Below are positions 1-9,008 of a stretch of DNA of 64,000 nucleotides, in pieces. Each line of letters starts with the position of its first letter. Position 1 is the stretch's first letter. A program made the translations under genes and the position numbers. Below the pieces are notes generated by a model. The model searched no databases. It had not been told where the DNA came from and was given only the letters and a program-made list of their open reading frames with translations. The stretch is taken from NCBI GenBank assembly GCA_013204105.1, contig JABMOM010000020.1, forward strand, positions 186,001 through 250,000. Direction: 5' to 3'. Origin of the DNA: Flavobacteriales bacterium (lineage in GTDB: Bacteria; Bacteroidota; Bacteroidia; Flavobacteriales_G; Salibacteraceae).

Positions 1-693
1 TACGGTAAGAAAGGGGACACGATGACCTATGAGGTGTTGGATGATAGCACTGCTTGGGGAGATTCCAATTTCGTCAACGTAGCCTTAGATATTCGAAACG
101 AAGCTATTTTGGATACTACCGGAGCTTCTGAAGATCAGCTTGAGCCCCCTTACACTAAGCTAGGGTGGACATACGCACCGACAACTACCATGATCACTAA
201 GCAGCTATATGACTATCGTTATGCGCCGCCTGGTGAAGAGCCTAGCTTGGAAGAATTGATTGATGCCACGCAGGACATCTTCAGTCTAAGCTTCCCATGG
301 AGTACTGAGGACACATTGGCTGTATGGGATATTGATGACTACTTGAACCACCCGGTGGTAAAGGAAGGTCAGATCAAATGGGGTAGGATTGGTAACAACA
401 CGTTTAACGATACCGTTTGGAACAATGATGCTCGAGAAGGTGTCGTGATTTCCTATATTGACACAGCTGGAATGGAATGGCGAAGTGATTTTTGGCCTAC
501 GTTCCAACCCTATGGCTACTTCGTGATTGAGAAGCAACAAGCGAATCTGTCTGATGGCCAGTCCTATGACATCATTGAAGGTGAGTTCGCTGTAAGGCTG
601 TACAATAAATTCCAGCAGTGGAAGGACATTCGTTACGGTAAATTTCGAATGCGTCTATACTCAGATATAGATTGGGGGCCTGAACCTCAATAA
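1..693 (+). CDS. C-terminal part of an unrecognised protein (5' end outside window)
   Basis: The reading frame is already open at base 1 (Y-G-K-K-G-D-T before the first ATG at 22), so I read this as the end of a longer gene and not a complete 223-residue protein. The visible part is rich in Trp, Tyr, Asp and Asn, has no membrane segment, and ends with 'DIDWGPEPQ'. The composition suits a secreted or outer-surface beta-rich protein of Bacteroidota, but I do not recognise a family. The next gene begins 111 bases downstream and may or may not be co-transcribed. No function is proposed. Confidence 0.6.
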   Translation, partial: YGKKGDTMTYEVLDDSTAWGDSNFVNVALDIRNEAILDTTGASEDQLEPPYTKLGWTYAPTTTMITKQLYDYRYAPPGEEPSLEELIDATQDIFSLSFPWSTEDTLAVWDIDDYLNHPVVKEGQIKWGRIGNNTFNDTVWNNDAREGVVISYIDTAGMEWRSDFWPTFQPYGYFVIEKQQANLSDGQSYDIIEGEFAVRLYNKFQQWKDIRYGKFRMRLYSDIDWGPEPQ

Positions 694-804
694 TCAGCTA
701 TATTCCTGCGTTTATTGCCTCCGTCGACGTGTTCAGCTAAATCAATGTTGCACAAGCCTGTAACATCTTGACATTGCTTAATTTCGAGCGTCGCGCAGAC
801 AGCC

Positions 805-3642
805 ATGATACGTCAGTTTTTCATTTTATTTCTTTTGAGCATTGGCTCAATGCAGCTTTTGGCGCAAGACCCAAACAACTTGGCTGTGGATGGAACCATC
901 AAGGATGAGAATGGAGGTAGGATTACGGGAGCTGTCATTATCCTTATTCAAGACGGACAGGAACTCAAACGAGTTCAAACGGGAAAGAATGGCCGGTTTG
1001 ACCTTTACCTGGACTTTGGACACGAATTCCTCATCGAAATAACCAAGGCTACTTATGTAGCTAAGAAGCTCTATATCAATACGAATAATGTGCCCGATGA
1101 TGAACAAGCATGGGGTTATGAATTCGGGGGGTTTGTGGTAGACATGTTCAAGCGTATGGATGGGGTCGATTATTCCGTGCTTGAAAACCCGATCGGTAAG
1201 GTCTATTACGAGCCCAACGTAGAAAATTTTGTGGACGACCGTGTCTATACCCGCCAGATCAAACAAGAAATCGATCGCCTCGAAGACGCTCAGAAGGAAA
1301 GGGTCAAGCAGGAGGAAGAAAGGCTCAGGCGAATAGAAGAAGATTTTGACCTAGCTATCAAAGATGCCCAGCAGGCCATAAGTGATGGAGATTACCTGCT
1401 TGGTAAAGACAATGCGCTTGCTGCACAATCCATGAAGCCAGACTCAGAGATCCCGAAGCAATTGCTGCGGGAGGTTGAGGCAAGACTCGCGGATTCAGGT
1501 GCTAAAGATGACACCTACCAATCCATCCTTGCCTCAGCGGACCAGAGTTTTGGAAATAACTCGTTCAATGAAGCGATAGGATATTACAACCAAGCCTTAG
1601 GAGTAAAGCCAGATGAGACGTATCCAAAGCAGCGCATAGAGGAAAGCAGGAAACGACTTGAAGAGGAGCAGAACGCCAACGCCCAAGAATCCGCACTTGC
1701 TGCGAAGGAAAAGCAATATGCCAATTTGATTACCCAAGCAGATGGTGCGTTCGACCAGGATAAATTTCGTGACGCGAGAACGTACTATCAGCGTGCATTA
1801 GAACTAAAACAAGAGGAACACCCTAAACGACGATTGGCCCAAATCGACCAGAAAATTTCCGATGCCGCGAAAGCGCAGGAAGTTGCATTGAGCCAAGCAG
1901 TGATAGACGCTCAATACGCCGATAAAATTGACAAGGCGGATGCTACATTTAAGGCGGGTAACCTTGAAATGGCAAGAAGTCATTACCAATCAGCGTCAGA
2001 TCTTAAGACACAAGAGCGTTATCCTAAGGATCAAATGGCAGCCATTGATCAAAGGTTGAAGGACCTAGCCTTACAGCGGGAACAGCGAGACGATGCTAAG
2101 GCATTAGATGAGCAGTATGCATCGTTGATCCAATCTGGTGAGCGCTATTACAATGGAGGAGACTTGGAAAGTTCTTTGGGCAGGTTCAAAGAAGCCGCTG
2201 AAGTGAAGCCAACGGAGGTATATGCGAAAGCACAGGTTGAAAAGATCCAAGGAGAGTTGGATAAGATGTCGCAGATTGCGCTTGAGCAGGAGCGCTTGAA
2301 AGAAGCCGAACGCTCCTATTTGACCAAGGTAGAGGAGGCGAACAAGCTTTTTAATTCTGGGAAATTCAAGGAAGCCAGGCCGGTTTACCAGGAGGCACAA
2401 GCCCTTCAACCCGATGAAAAGCATCCGGCCACACAGATCAGCCGTATCGATTCCGAGTTAGAGCGACAGGCGCGTGAAAGAGATAAGGATGCGACCTATA
2501 TGGCTGGCATTGAACAAGCGGATCAACTATTCGAACAAGGCAAGTGGTCCGAGGCCATCAACGTTTACCAAAATGCGTCGGGCGTAAAACCGGGCGAACC
2601 CTATCCTAAGATTAAGATTGGAGAAGCGCAGAAATATATCGACCAAGAAAACCTTGCGGCATCAGAGAAGAGAGCGAAAGAAGAAAAGGAAGCAGGTTTT
2701 AGGGCCATGGTGGACGCTGGTGATAAGGCGTATGGATCTGGCGACCTGAAAGGTGCGGTCAATAAATACGACCAAGCCCTTAGGATTCGAGCCGATGAAT
2801 ACGCTCGAGGACAAGTCGAGAAAATCGCGAAAGAATTAGACCGGATTGAACAAGAAGATAAACAAGCCAGCCTTCAAGCAGAGATTGATAAGCAATACAA
2901 CGATGCCATAGCACGTGGTGATCTCCAATTCGACCTTGCCAATTTCGAGGAGGCAAAGACCTCCTATAATGTCGCCATGGGATACAAGGCCGAAGAGGAA
3001 TATCCCAAGCGTCGACTGGCGGAGGTTGAAGTCAAGTTGGCTGAAGTGGCGGAGCAAAAAAGACTTGAGGCATTACTCAAGGCAAAGCGTTCCAACTATG
3101 AGGATCTCTTAAAACTCGGTAACGAGCAAATCGCAAACCGTGAATACGATCAGGCTAAGAACAATTTCACCGAAGCGCTTTCCTTGTATCCCGAAGAAGA
3201 AATCCCTCAGCGGAAATTGACATTAATAGAAGACCTTATTGTCCGTGAGCGAATTGCTCAAATTCAGCAAGCTTATCAGGAAGCGCTTTCAAAGGCAGAC
3301 AGAGCTTTTGCAAGTAAGGAGTATGAAGCTGCCATTCCGATGTACGAGGCGGCCCAGAAGGTGAAACCCGATGAAAACTATCCGAGAGAACGTATCAAAA
3401 AAATCAATGAGATCATCACTGACCTAGCCAACAGGGCGAGACAAGCTGAAGAAGACAATCGCAAGCGAGTAATTGAAGAGACGTTTGACGAAGGTCGAAC
3501 CAAGGTCACCATTCGTCGGGTGAGTATGGACGGGAAAGAAGATGTTTACAAGCGCGTAGTGCATGCATGGGGAGGGATATATTACTTTTTAAACGAGATG
3601 CCTATCACGGAACTCGTTTGGAGTCGTGAAACTGCAAAATGA
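805..3642 (+). CDS. Exported protein with carboxypeptidase-regulatory-like domain and about ten TPR-like repeats
   Basis: A 945-residue protein. Residues 1-20 are a signal peptide ending in 'MQLLAQ'. Residues 25-75 ('VDGTIKDENGGRITGAVI') look like a carboxypeptidase regulatory-like beta-sandwich, a common N-terminal module in Bacteroidota surface proteins. A charged coiled-coil stretch follows (about 150-180), then about ten units of about 70 residues that share the plan Y..LI..AD..F....F..A...Y..AL.LKP.E.YPK.R...I. The pairs of helices resemble degenerate TPRs joined by long charged helices. The last 50 residues are a distinct cap. It is probably a periplasmic or surface scaffold; the partner is unknown. 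The ATG at 805 is chosen because the signal peptide starts there. Confidence 0.8.
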   Translation: MIRQFFILFLLSIGSMQLLAQDPNNLAVDGTIKDENGGRITGAVIILIQDGQELKRVQTGKNGRFDLYLDFGHEFLIEITKATYVAKKLYINTNNVPDDEQAWGYEFGGFVVDMFKRMDGVDYSVLENPIGKVYYEPNVENFVDDRVYTRQIKQEIDRLEDAQKERVKQEEERLRRIEEDFDLAIKDAQQAISDGDYLLGKDNALAAQSMKPDSEIPKQLLREVEARLADSGAKDDTYQSILASADQSFGNNSFNEAIGYYNQALGVKPDETYPKQRIEESRKRLEEEQNANAQESALAAKEKQYANLITQADGAFDQDKFRDARTYYQRALELKQEEHPKRRLAQIDQKISDAAKAQEVALSQAVIDAQYADKIDKADATFKAGNLEMARSHYQSASDLKTQERYPKDQMAAIDQRLKDLALQREQRDDAKALDEQYASLIQSGERYYNGGDLESSLGRFKEAAEVKPTEVYAKAQVEKIQGELDKMSQIALEQERLKEAERSYLTKVEEANKLFNSGKFKEARPVYQEAQALQPDEKHPATQISRIDSELERQARERDKDATYMAGIEQADQLFEQGKWSEAINVYQNASGVKPGEPYPKIKIGEAQKYIDQENLAASEKRAKEEKEAGFRAMVDAGDKAYGSGDLKGAVNKYDQALRIRADEYARGQVEKIAKELDRIEQEDKQASLQAEIDKQYNDAIARGDLQFDLANFEEAKTSYNVAMGYKAEEEYPKRRLAEVEVKLAEVAEQKRLEALLKAKRSNYEDLLKLGNEQIANREYDQAKNNFTEALSLYPEEEIPQRKLTLIEDLIVRERIAQIQQAYQEALSKADRAFASKEYEAAIPMYEAAQKVKPDENYPRERIKKINEIITDLANRARQAEEDNRKRVIEETFDEGRTKVTIRRVSMDGKEDVYKRVVHAWGGIYYFLNEMPITELVWSRETAK

Positions 3643-3649
3643 TCAAACG

Positions 3650-3874
3650 ATGGTAGAGAGTATAAAAAAAATCACCGCTTCGGTACTGATATTAGCAGTG
3701 CTATTCTTCTCAATCTTGTCAATACTATCCATTTGGGATATCATCGAAGTGGAACGCATCCTACGAAAATCAATCATGACCATGGTTGTTATTTTCTGCG
3801 CGTCCGTGGTGATACTTTTCGTTTTTTCGAACTTTATGAAGGGTGAAGACCGAAACAATACGCCACCGCGTTAG
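3650..3874 (+). CDS. Small two-segment membrane protein
   Basis: About 74 residues from the ATG at 3650; the track start at 3626 would overlap the preceding gene by 17 bases. It has two hydrophobic segments ('SVLILAVLFFSILSIL' and 'MTMVVIFCASVVILFVF') and a charged tail 'MKGEDRNNTPPR'. It lies directly behind the repeat protein on the same strand and is probably translated with it. The family is not recognised. It could be a membrane anchor or accessory subunit for its neighbour, which is inference from position only. Confidence 0.55.
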   Translation: MVESIKKITASVLILAVLFFSILSILSIWDIIEVERILRKSIMTMVVIFCASVVILFVFSNFMKGEDRNNTPPR

Positions 3875-3924
3875 TGCTTTTTTATTCCGAACGATTGTTC
3901 TATTTTTAGTAGCTAAACCTAACC

Positions 3925-6141
3925 GTGAGTATGGAAACCAAAGACGTGTCGCTTGAGTCGGCATTAAAAGCGCATTTCGGCTTTGATGCCTTCAAGGGTA
4001 TGCAACGAGAGGTGATCGTAAGTTTGATGGAGGGGAAGGACACCTTTGCGATCATGCCAACTGGAGGAGGGAAATCACTTTGCTATCAGTTGCCTGCACT
4101 GATGAAGCCAGGAACGGCCATCATTATTTCTCCTTTGATCGCGTTAATGAAAAATCAAGTGGATTCGATCCGGAGCTATGGAGCTGAAGACAACATTGCT
4201 CATTTTTTAAATAGCTCGCTCAACAAAACGGAGATTGCGCAGGTCAAGGAAGACGTAGTCACAGGCAAGACCAAAATGCTCTACTTGGCTCCAGAGTCCC
4301 TAAATAAAGCTGAGAACCTAGAATTCCTCAAATCAGTCACCATCTCCTTCGTCGCTGTAGATGAGGCGCATTGCATCTCCGAATGGGGACACGACTTCAG
4401 GCCTGAATACCGGCGGATCAAGGAAATGATCAAAGGCATCGATCAAACCATTGCTGTGATGGCGTTAACTGCAACCGCAACTCCGAAGGTGCAGTCTGAC
4501 ATTCAAAAGAACCTAGGCATGACGGATGCTGCCGTTTACAAAGCATCCTTTAATCGCCCCAATCTTTTTTACGAGGTCCGATCCAAATCTGACCCAGTGA
4601 AACAACTCATTCGCTTTGTCAAGGAGAATGAGGGGAAATCCGGAATCATCTATTGCCTCAGCCGCAAGAAAGTGGAGGAGATCGCATCTACGTTGCAAGT
4701 CAATGGGATCAAAGCCCTTCCGTACCATGCCGGTTTTGACGCGAATACAAGGTCTCGCCACCAAGACAACTTCTTGATGGAGGACGTAGACGTTATTGTA
4801 GCTACCATAGCCTTTGGTATGGGTATTGACAAACCCGACGTGCGCTTCGTTATCCACTACGATATGCCTAAAAGCCTGGAGGGGTACTACCAAGAGACGG
4901 GACGAGCTGGCCGGGATGGTGGAGAAGGGAAATGCATTGCATTTTACGACTACAAGGACATCGAGAAGCTGGAGAAATTTATGCATAATAAGCCCGTCGC
5001 AGAACAAGAAGTCGGGAGGCAGCTCTTGGAGGAAATCGTATCGTACGCCGAAACTGCCATTTCAAGGAGAAAATTCTTACTTAATTACTTTGGTGAAGAG
5101 TGGGATGAGTACAACGGGGATGGTGCCAACATGGACGACAATTCGGTCCGACCTAAAGAAGAAATTGAATTCAAGGACAATATGATGACCTTGTTTACGA
5201 TGATCGACACCGTTAAGCAGCGGTTTAAGTCGAAGCATATTGTCAATGTGTTGTGTGGCTCGAACACCTCAGAAGTATCAACCTACCGCCACAACAACCT
5301 TCCAACCTTTGGAATAGGAAAGGAAGTCGACCCTAAACTATGGATGGCTGCCGTCCGACAAGCACTTGTCAAAGGGTACTTGTATAAGGATATTGAGAAT
5401 TACGGCCTACTTAAGATCTCAGAGAAAGGACGTTCTTTCATGGAGAACCCGCCTTCAAGTTTCGTGATTTACAAAGACCATGATTACTCCGCCGAGATCG
5501 AGAAGGGTGGGGAGATCTTGGCGAATGCACGTTCTGGAGGAGCTGTTATGGACGAACAGCTGATGGGGCTTTTGAAAGATCTCCGAAAGAAAATATCGAG
5601 AGAAAAGAATGTACCGCCTTTCGTCGTGTTTCAAGACCCATCGCTCCAAGACATGGCCAACCAGTATCCCATTACCATCGATGAGCTGAAGAACATACAA
5701 GGTGTTGGGAATGGTAAAGCACTGAAATTTGGAAAACCATTTATTGAGCTCATCACAAAATATGTAGATGAGAACAGCATAGACCGCCCTCAAGACATGG
5801 TCGTGAAGAGTGTCGTCAATAAGTCAGGAGGTAAGGTTTATATCATCCAAAGCATCGATCGAAAAATCCCGCTGGAAGACATCGCGAAGGCAAAAGGCAT
5901 GCAGTTCGACGAATTGCTTGAAGAGTTAGAGCATATCGTGGATAGTGGAACACGCGTCAATATTGACTATTACATCAATGATGTGGTAGACGAAGATCGC
6001 CTGGAAGAGGTATACGAATACTTCATGGAAGCAGCCTCTCCAGATATTGATGATGCATTGGAAGAACTTGGAAACGACGATTACACATCCGAAGAGCTTC
6101 GACTCATTCGAATCAAGTTCATGTCTGAAGTTGCGAACTGA
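3925..6141 (+). CDS. recQ: ATP-dependent DNA helicase RecQ
   Basis: A 738-residue 3'-5' DNA helicase for recombination and fork repair. Walker A 'MPTGGGKS' is near residue 48, the DEAH box with the RecQ loop 'AVDEAHCISEWGHDF' near 145, and motif VI 'QETGRAGRDG' near 325. A winged-helix region follows, then an HRDC domain around 550-610 and an acidic C-terminal extension. The zinc-site cysteines of E. coli RecQ are missing after 'RRKFLLNYFGEEWDEY'; this stretch is acidic instead. The track start is GTG at 3925; an in-frame ATG sits two codons later at 3931 and is equally likely. The gene converges on clpC with a shared terminator between them. A second RecQ is at 57567. Confidence 0.95.
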   Translation: MSMETKDVSLESALKAHFGFDAFKGMQREVIVSLMEGKDTFAIMPTGGGKSLCYQLPALMKPGTAIIISPLIALMKNQVDSIRSYGAEDNIAHFLNSSLNKTEIAQVKEDVVTGKTKMLYLAPESLNKAENLEFLKSVTISFVAVDEAHCISEWGHDFRPEYRRIKEMIKGIDQTIAVMALTATATPKVQSDIQKNLGMTDAAVYKASFNRPNLFYEVRSKSDPVKQLIRFVKENEGKSGIIYCLSRKKVEEIASTLQVNGIKALPYHAGFDANTRSRHQDNFLMEDVDVIVATIAFGMGIDKPDVRFVIHYDMPKSLEGYYQETGRAGRDGGEGKCIAFYDYKDIEKLEKFMHNKPVAEQEVGRQLLEEIVSYAETAISRRKFLLNYFGEEWDEYNGDGANMDDNSVRPKEEIEFKDNMMTLFTMIDTVKQRFKSKHIVNVLCGSNTSEVSTYRHNNLPTFGIGKEVDPKLWMAAVRQALVKGYLYKDIENYGLLKISEKGRSFMENPPSSFVIYKDHDYSAEIEKGGEILANARSGGAVMDEQLMGLLKDLRKKISREKNVPPFVVFQDPSLQDMANQYPITIDELKNIQGVGNGKALKFGKPFIELITKYVDENSIDRPQDMVVKSVVNKSGGKVYIIQSIDRKIPLEDIAKAKGMQFDELLEELEHIVDSGTRVNIDYYINDVVDEDRLEEVYEYFMEAASPDIDDALEELGNDDYTSEELRLIRIKFMSEVAN

Positions 6142-6162
6142 TTTCTTCGAAAACATTAGCGC

Positions 6163-6195
6163 ATAAAAAAAGCCCCGTTAGGGGCTTCTTTTTTA
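6163..6195. terminator. Bidirectional terminator between recQ and clpC
   Basis: Stem AAGCCCC-gtta-GGGGCTT with an A-run on its left and a T-run on its right, so it can end transcription in both directions. It sits between two convergent genes. Confidence 0.9.
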
Positions 6196-8763
6196 GGCCT
6201 CTTTATCCTTTTTCTTTCTGGGCTTCTTGATCTTGATTACGATGTCGGTACCTTCTTTATTCAAGTCAATCGCAATCACATCACCTTCGTCAATGTTAGA
6301 CTTGATGATCTCTTCAGCCATTGGGTCTTCGAGGTGTTTCTGGATCGCTCTTTTAAGAGGGCGGGCACCGTACTTTTCATCAAAGCCTTTCTCGGCGATG
6401 TAAAGCGTTGCTTTGTCCGTAATGCTCAATTTGTATCCCATCTCCTCAACCCTATGGAAAAGAGACTTCAATTCAATGAGGATAATCTTCTTGATGTGGT
6501 CCTTGGTCAAATTATTGAACAACACGACGTCATCGATTCGATTCAAAAACTCAGGGGCAAATGCATTCTTCAATGCTTTTTCAATCACTCCTTTAGTAAT
6601 GTCCTCGGATTGCTCCATTTTGGCTTGGGTAGAGAAACCTACACCCATTCCGAAATCCTTGAGTTGACGCGAACCGATGTTCGACGTCATGATCACAATA
6701 GAATTTCTAAAGTCAATCTTACGTCCGAGGGAATCCGTGATTTGTCCATCGTCCAAGACTTGGAGCAAGAGATTGAAGACATCCGGATGTGCTTTTTCGA
6801 TTTCGTCCAGCAATACGACAGAGTAGGGGCGTCTGCGTACTTTCTCAGTAAGTTGACCGCCTTCTTCATAACCCACATAACCGGGAGGGGCGCCGATCAA
6901 ACGAGATACTGCGAATTTTTCCATGTACTCACTCATGTCGATGCGAATGAGTGCGTCGTCTTTGTCAAATAGGTATCGTGCCAACACTTTAGCGAGTTGG
7001 GTTTTTCCCACTCCTGTGGGCCCGAGGAAAATGAAGGTTCCAATTGGCTTATTAGGATCCTTCAGTCCTGCTCGATTTCGGCGAATGGCTTTGGTCACCT
7101 TCAGGATGGCATTGTCTTGCCCTACAACAGAGCCTTTGAGCTCTTCGTCCATCTTCACCAATCTACTACCTTCGTTTTGGGCAATACGCTGAGTGGGAAC
7201 CCCTGTCATCATTGCAACTACTTCAGCTACATTGTCTTCGCTGACCTCTTCGCGGTGGTTTTTGGTTTCTTCTTCCCACTTTTTCTTTTCGCGTTCTAAC
7301 TCTTCGATCAATTGACGCTCCGTGTCTCTGAGCTTCGCAGCTTCTTCATATCGTTGGCTGCGAACTACGCGGTTCTTTTCGTCCTTAATGTCTTCGATCT
7401 TCTTTTCGATGTCTATGATGGCTTCAGGAACCTTGATGTTCGTAATGTGAACTCTGGAGCCTGCTTCATCCAATGCGTCGATCGCCTTGTCCGGTAAATG
7501 CCGGTCGCTCATGTAACGATCCGTCAGATGCACGCATGCCTTAATTGCTGCATCCGTGTAGTAAACGTTATGGTGTTCCTCGTACTTCTCTTTGATGTTC
7601 TGCAGTATCTGAATGGTTTCCTCAATACTGGTCGGCTCAATAAGCACCTTTTGGAAGCGTCGCTCTAAAGCACCATCCTTTTCGATGTACTGTCGGTATT
7701 CATCCAAGGTAGTAGCTCCAATGCATTGCAGCTCCCCTCTGGCCAGTGCAGGTTTGAACATATTGGAAGCATCCAAAGAACCCGAAGCGCCACCAGCACC
7801 AACCAAGGTATGGATCTCATCGATGAACAGAATGATGTCCGGACTCTTTTCAAGTTCGTTCATAACCGCCTTCATGCGCTCTTCAAACTGGCCACGGTAT
7901 TTTGTTCCTGCCACAAGTGAGGCCAAGTCAAGCGTTACGACGCGCTTATTGAAAAGCACACGTGACACCTTTCTCTGAGTGATCCTAAGCGCTATACCTT
8001 CAGCGATTGCAGACTTTCCGACACCAGGTTCACCGATAAGGATCGGGTTGTTTTTCTTCCTTCTACTCAAGATTTGGGAAACGCGTTCGATCTCCTTCTC
8101 ACGCCCTACGATCGGGTCAAGCTTGTCGTCTTCGGCTAATTTGGTCAAATCACGGCCGAAGTTATCCAAGACCGGCGTTTTGGACTTACTGTCGCCAACA
8201 CGGCGAGAAGCCCCAGATCCTCCGCCGGCACCAGACCCGGAACCACCTCCGTAAGTTGGTCCATCATCGTCGTCATCATCGGAGGGGGTATTGGGAAATT
8301 CTGAGCGGGGCTCGTCTTGTGCTAACATAGTTTCAAGATCTTCTTTAACGACTTCGTAGGTGACATTGAATGCTGAGAGCGCACGCGAAGCCACGTTGTT
8401 CTCATCCTTTAGTATGCTAAGTAATAAATGCTCTGTGCCAATCACGGTGCTTTTGAAAAGCTTCGCTTCGAGGTAGGTAATCTTGAGGGTCTTCTCGGCC
8501 TGCTTGACCAAAGGGATATTTCCAAGACTGTTTAACGGCTTGCCGCTCTTCTCCACGCTTTTCACGGAGTTTTCAATGAGCTTGCGCAATTCTACCAAGT
8601 CTACCTCTAGGTTCTTTAGGATTTTAATTGCCACACCATCGCCCTCGCGTATCATGCCTAAGAGAAAATGCTCCGTTCCTATATAATCATGCCCTAACCT
8701 CAGCGCTTCTTCTCGACTGAACGAGATCACATCCTTAACTCGGGGCGAAAAATTTGTATCCAT
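6193..8763 (-). CDS. clpC: ClpC-type AAA+ chaperone, regulatory ATPase of the Clp protease
   Basis: An 856-residue Hsp100 unfoldase that feeds proteins to ClpP. The N-domain with two Clp_N repeats covers about 1-145 ('[19 protein letters not shown]'). A Gly/Ser linker with an acidic run (DDDDDDG) follows. The first AAA+ domain has Walker A '[13 protein letters not shown]' and '[14 protein letters not shown]'. A UVR-like coiled-coil segment ('[19 protein letters not shown]') marks ClpC instead of ClpB. The second AAA+ domain has '[15 protein letters not shown]' and the C-terminal small domain is complete. The tail '[14 protein letters not shown]' is very basic. It is divergent from gyrA across 245 bases. 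Confidence 0.95.
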   Translation of the reverse strand: MDTNFSPRVKDVISFSREEALRLGHDYIGTEHFLLGMIREGDGVAIKILKNLEVDLVELRKLIENSVKSVEKSGKPLNSLGNIPLVKQAEKTLKITYLEAKLFKSTVIGTEHLLLSILKDENNVASRALSAFNVTYEVVKEDLETMLAQDEPRSEFPNTPSDDDDDDGPTYGGGSGSGAGGGSGASRRVGDSKSKTPVLDNFGRDLTKLAEDDKLDPIVGREKEIERVSQILSRRKKNNPILIGEPGVGKSAIAEGIALRITQRKVSRVLFNKRVVTLDLASLVAGTKYRGQFEERMKAVMNELEKSPDIILFIDEIHTLVGAGGASGSLDASNMFKPALARGELQCIGATTLDEYRQYIEKDGALERRFQKVLIEPTSIEETIQILQNIKEKYEEHHNVYYTDAAIKACVHLTDRYMSDRHLPDKAIDALDEAGSRVHITNIKVPEAIIDIEKKIEDIKDEKNRVVRSQRYEEAAKLRDTERQLIEELEREKKKWEEETKNHREEVSEDNVAEVVAMMTGVPTQRIAQNEGSRLVKMDEELKGSVVGQDNAILKVTKAIRRNRAGLKDPNKPIGTFIFLGPTGVGKTQLAKVLARYLFDKDDALIRIDMSEYMEKFAVSRLIGAPPGYVGYEEGGQLTEKVRRRPYSVVLLDEIEKAHPDVFNLLLQVLDDGQITDSLGRKIDFRNSIVIMTSNIGSRQLKDFGMGVGFSTQAKMEQSEDITKGVIEKALKNAFAPEFLNRIDDVVLFNNLTKDHIKKIILIELKSLFHRVEEMGYKLSITDKATLYIAEKGFDEKYGARPLKRAIQKHLEDPMAEEIIKSNIDEGDVIAIDLNKEGTDIVIKIKKPRKKKDKEA

Positions 8764-8807
8764 AATTGTCTATCGTCTAATCCAGCTTCTCCAAGGCTTA
8801 TGCCAGA

Positions 8808-8838
8808 GCAAAGTAGTGGAAATTTTGTCTTAATCAAA
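8808..8838 (-). promoter_or_regulatory. Possible clpC promoter of Bacteroidota type
   Basis: Reading the minus strand, GATTTGATTAAG is followed about 17 bases later by CTACTTTGCT, which resembles the TTTG / TAnnTTTG elements of Bacteroidota promoters, with one deviation in the first two bases of the -7 box. It lies about 45 bases before the clpC ATG. This is a weak call from consensus alone. Confidence 0.35.
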
Positions 8839-9008
8839 TCTACAGCCAAGCAATTGTTGAAAACCTCAGATGTAGTAAGTCTACTAACAGAATTTTGTTT
8901 AAAAATAGGCCTGTTTTCAGGGCTGTTATCGTGGTTGCGAATGTTACTTTCGAACACTTCTAAATTCCTTTTCAGACCTACTATTTACCACGACTATAGA
9001 AAGACATT

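Noticed and set aside
759-792. ECF-type promoter before the repeat protein
   Set aside because: TGTAAC and CGTC are present but 24 bases apart, too far for the 15-17 base spacing seen at 20518-20611.
6334-6972. 212-residue plus-strand ORF opposite clpC
   Set aside because: It is an antisense shadow of clpC, which has full family motifs. The other long antisense ORFs over clpC, gyrA and typA were dropped for the same reason.
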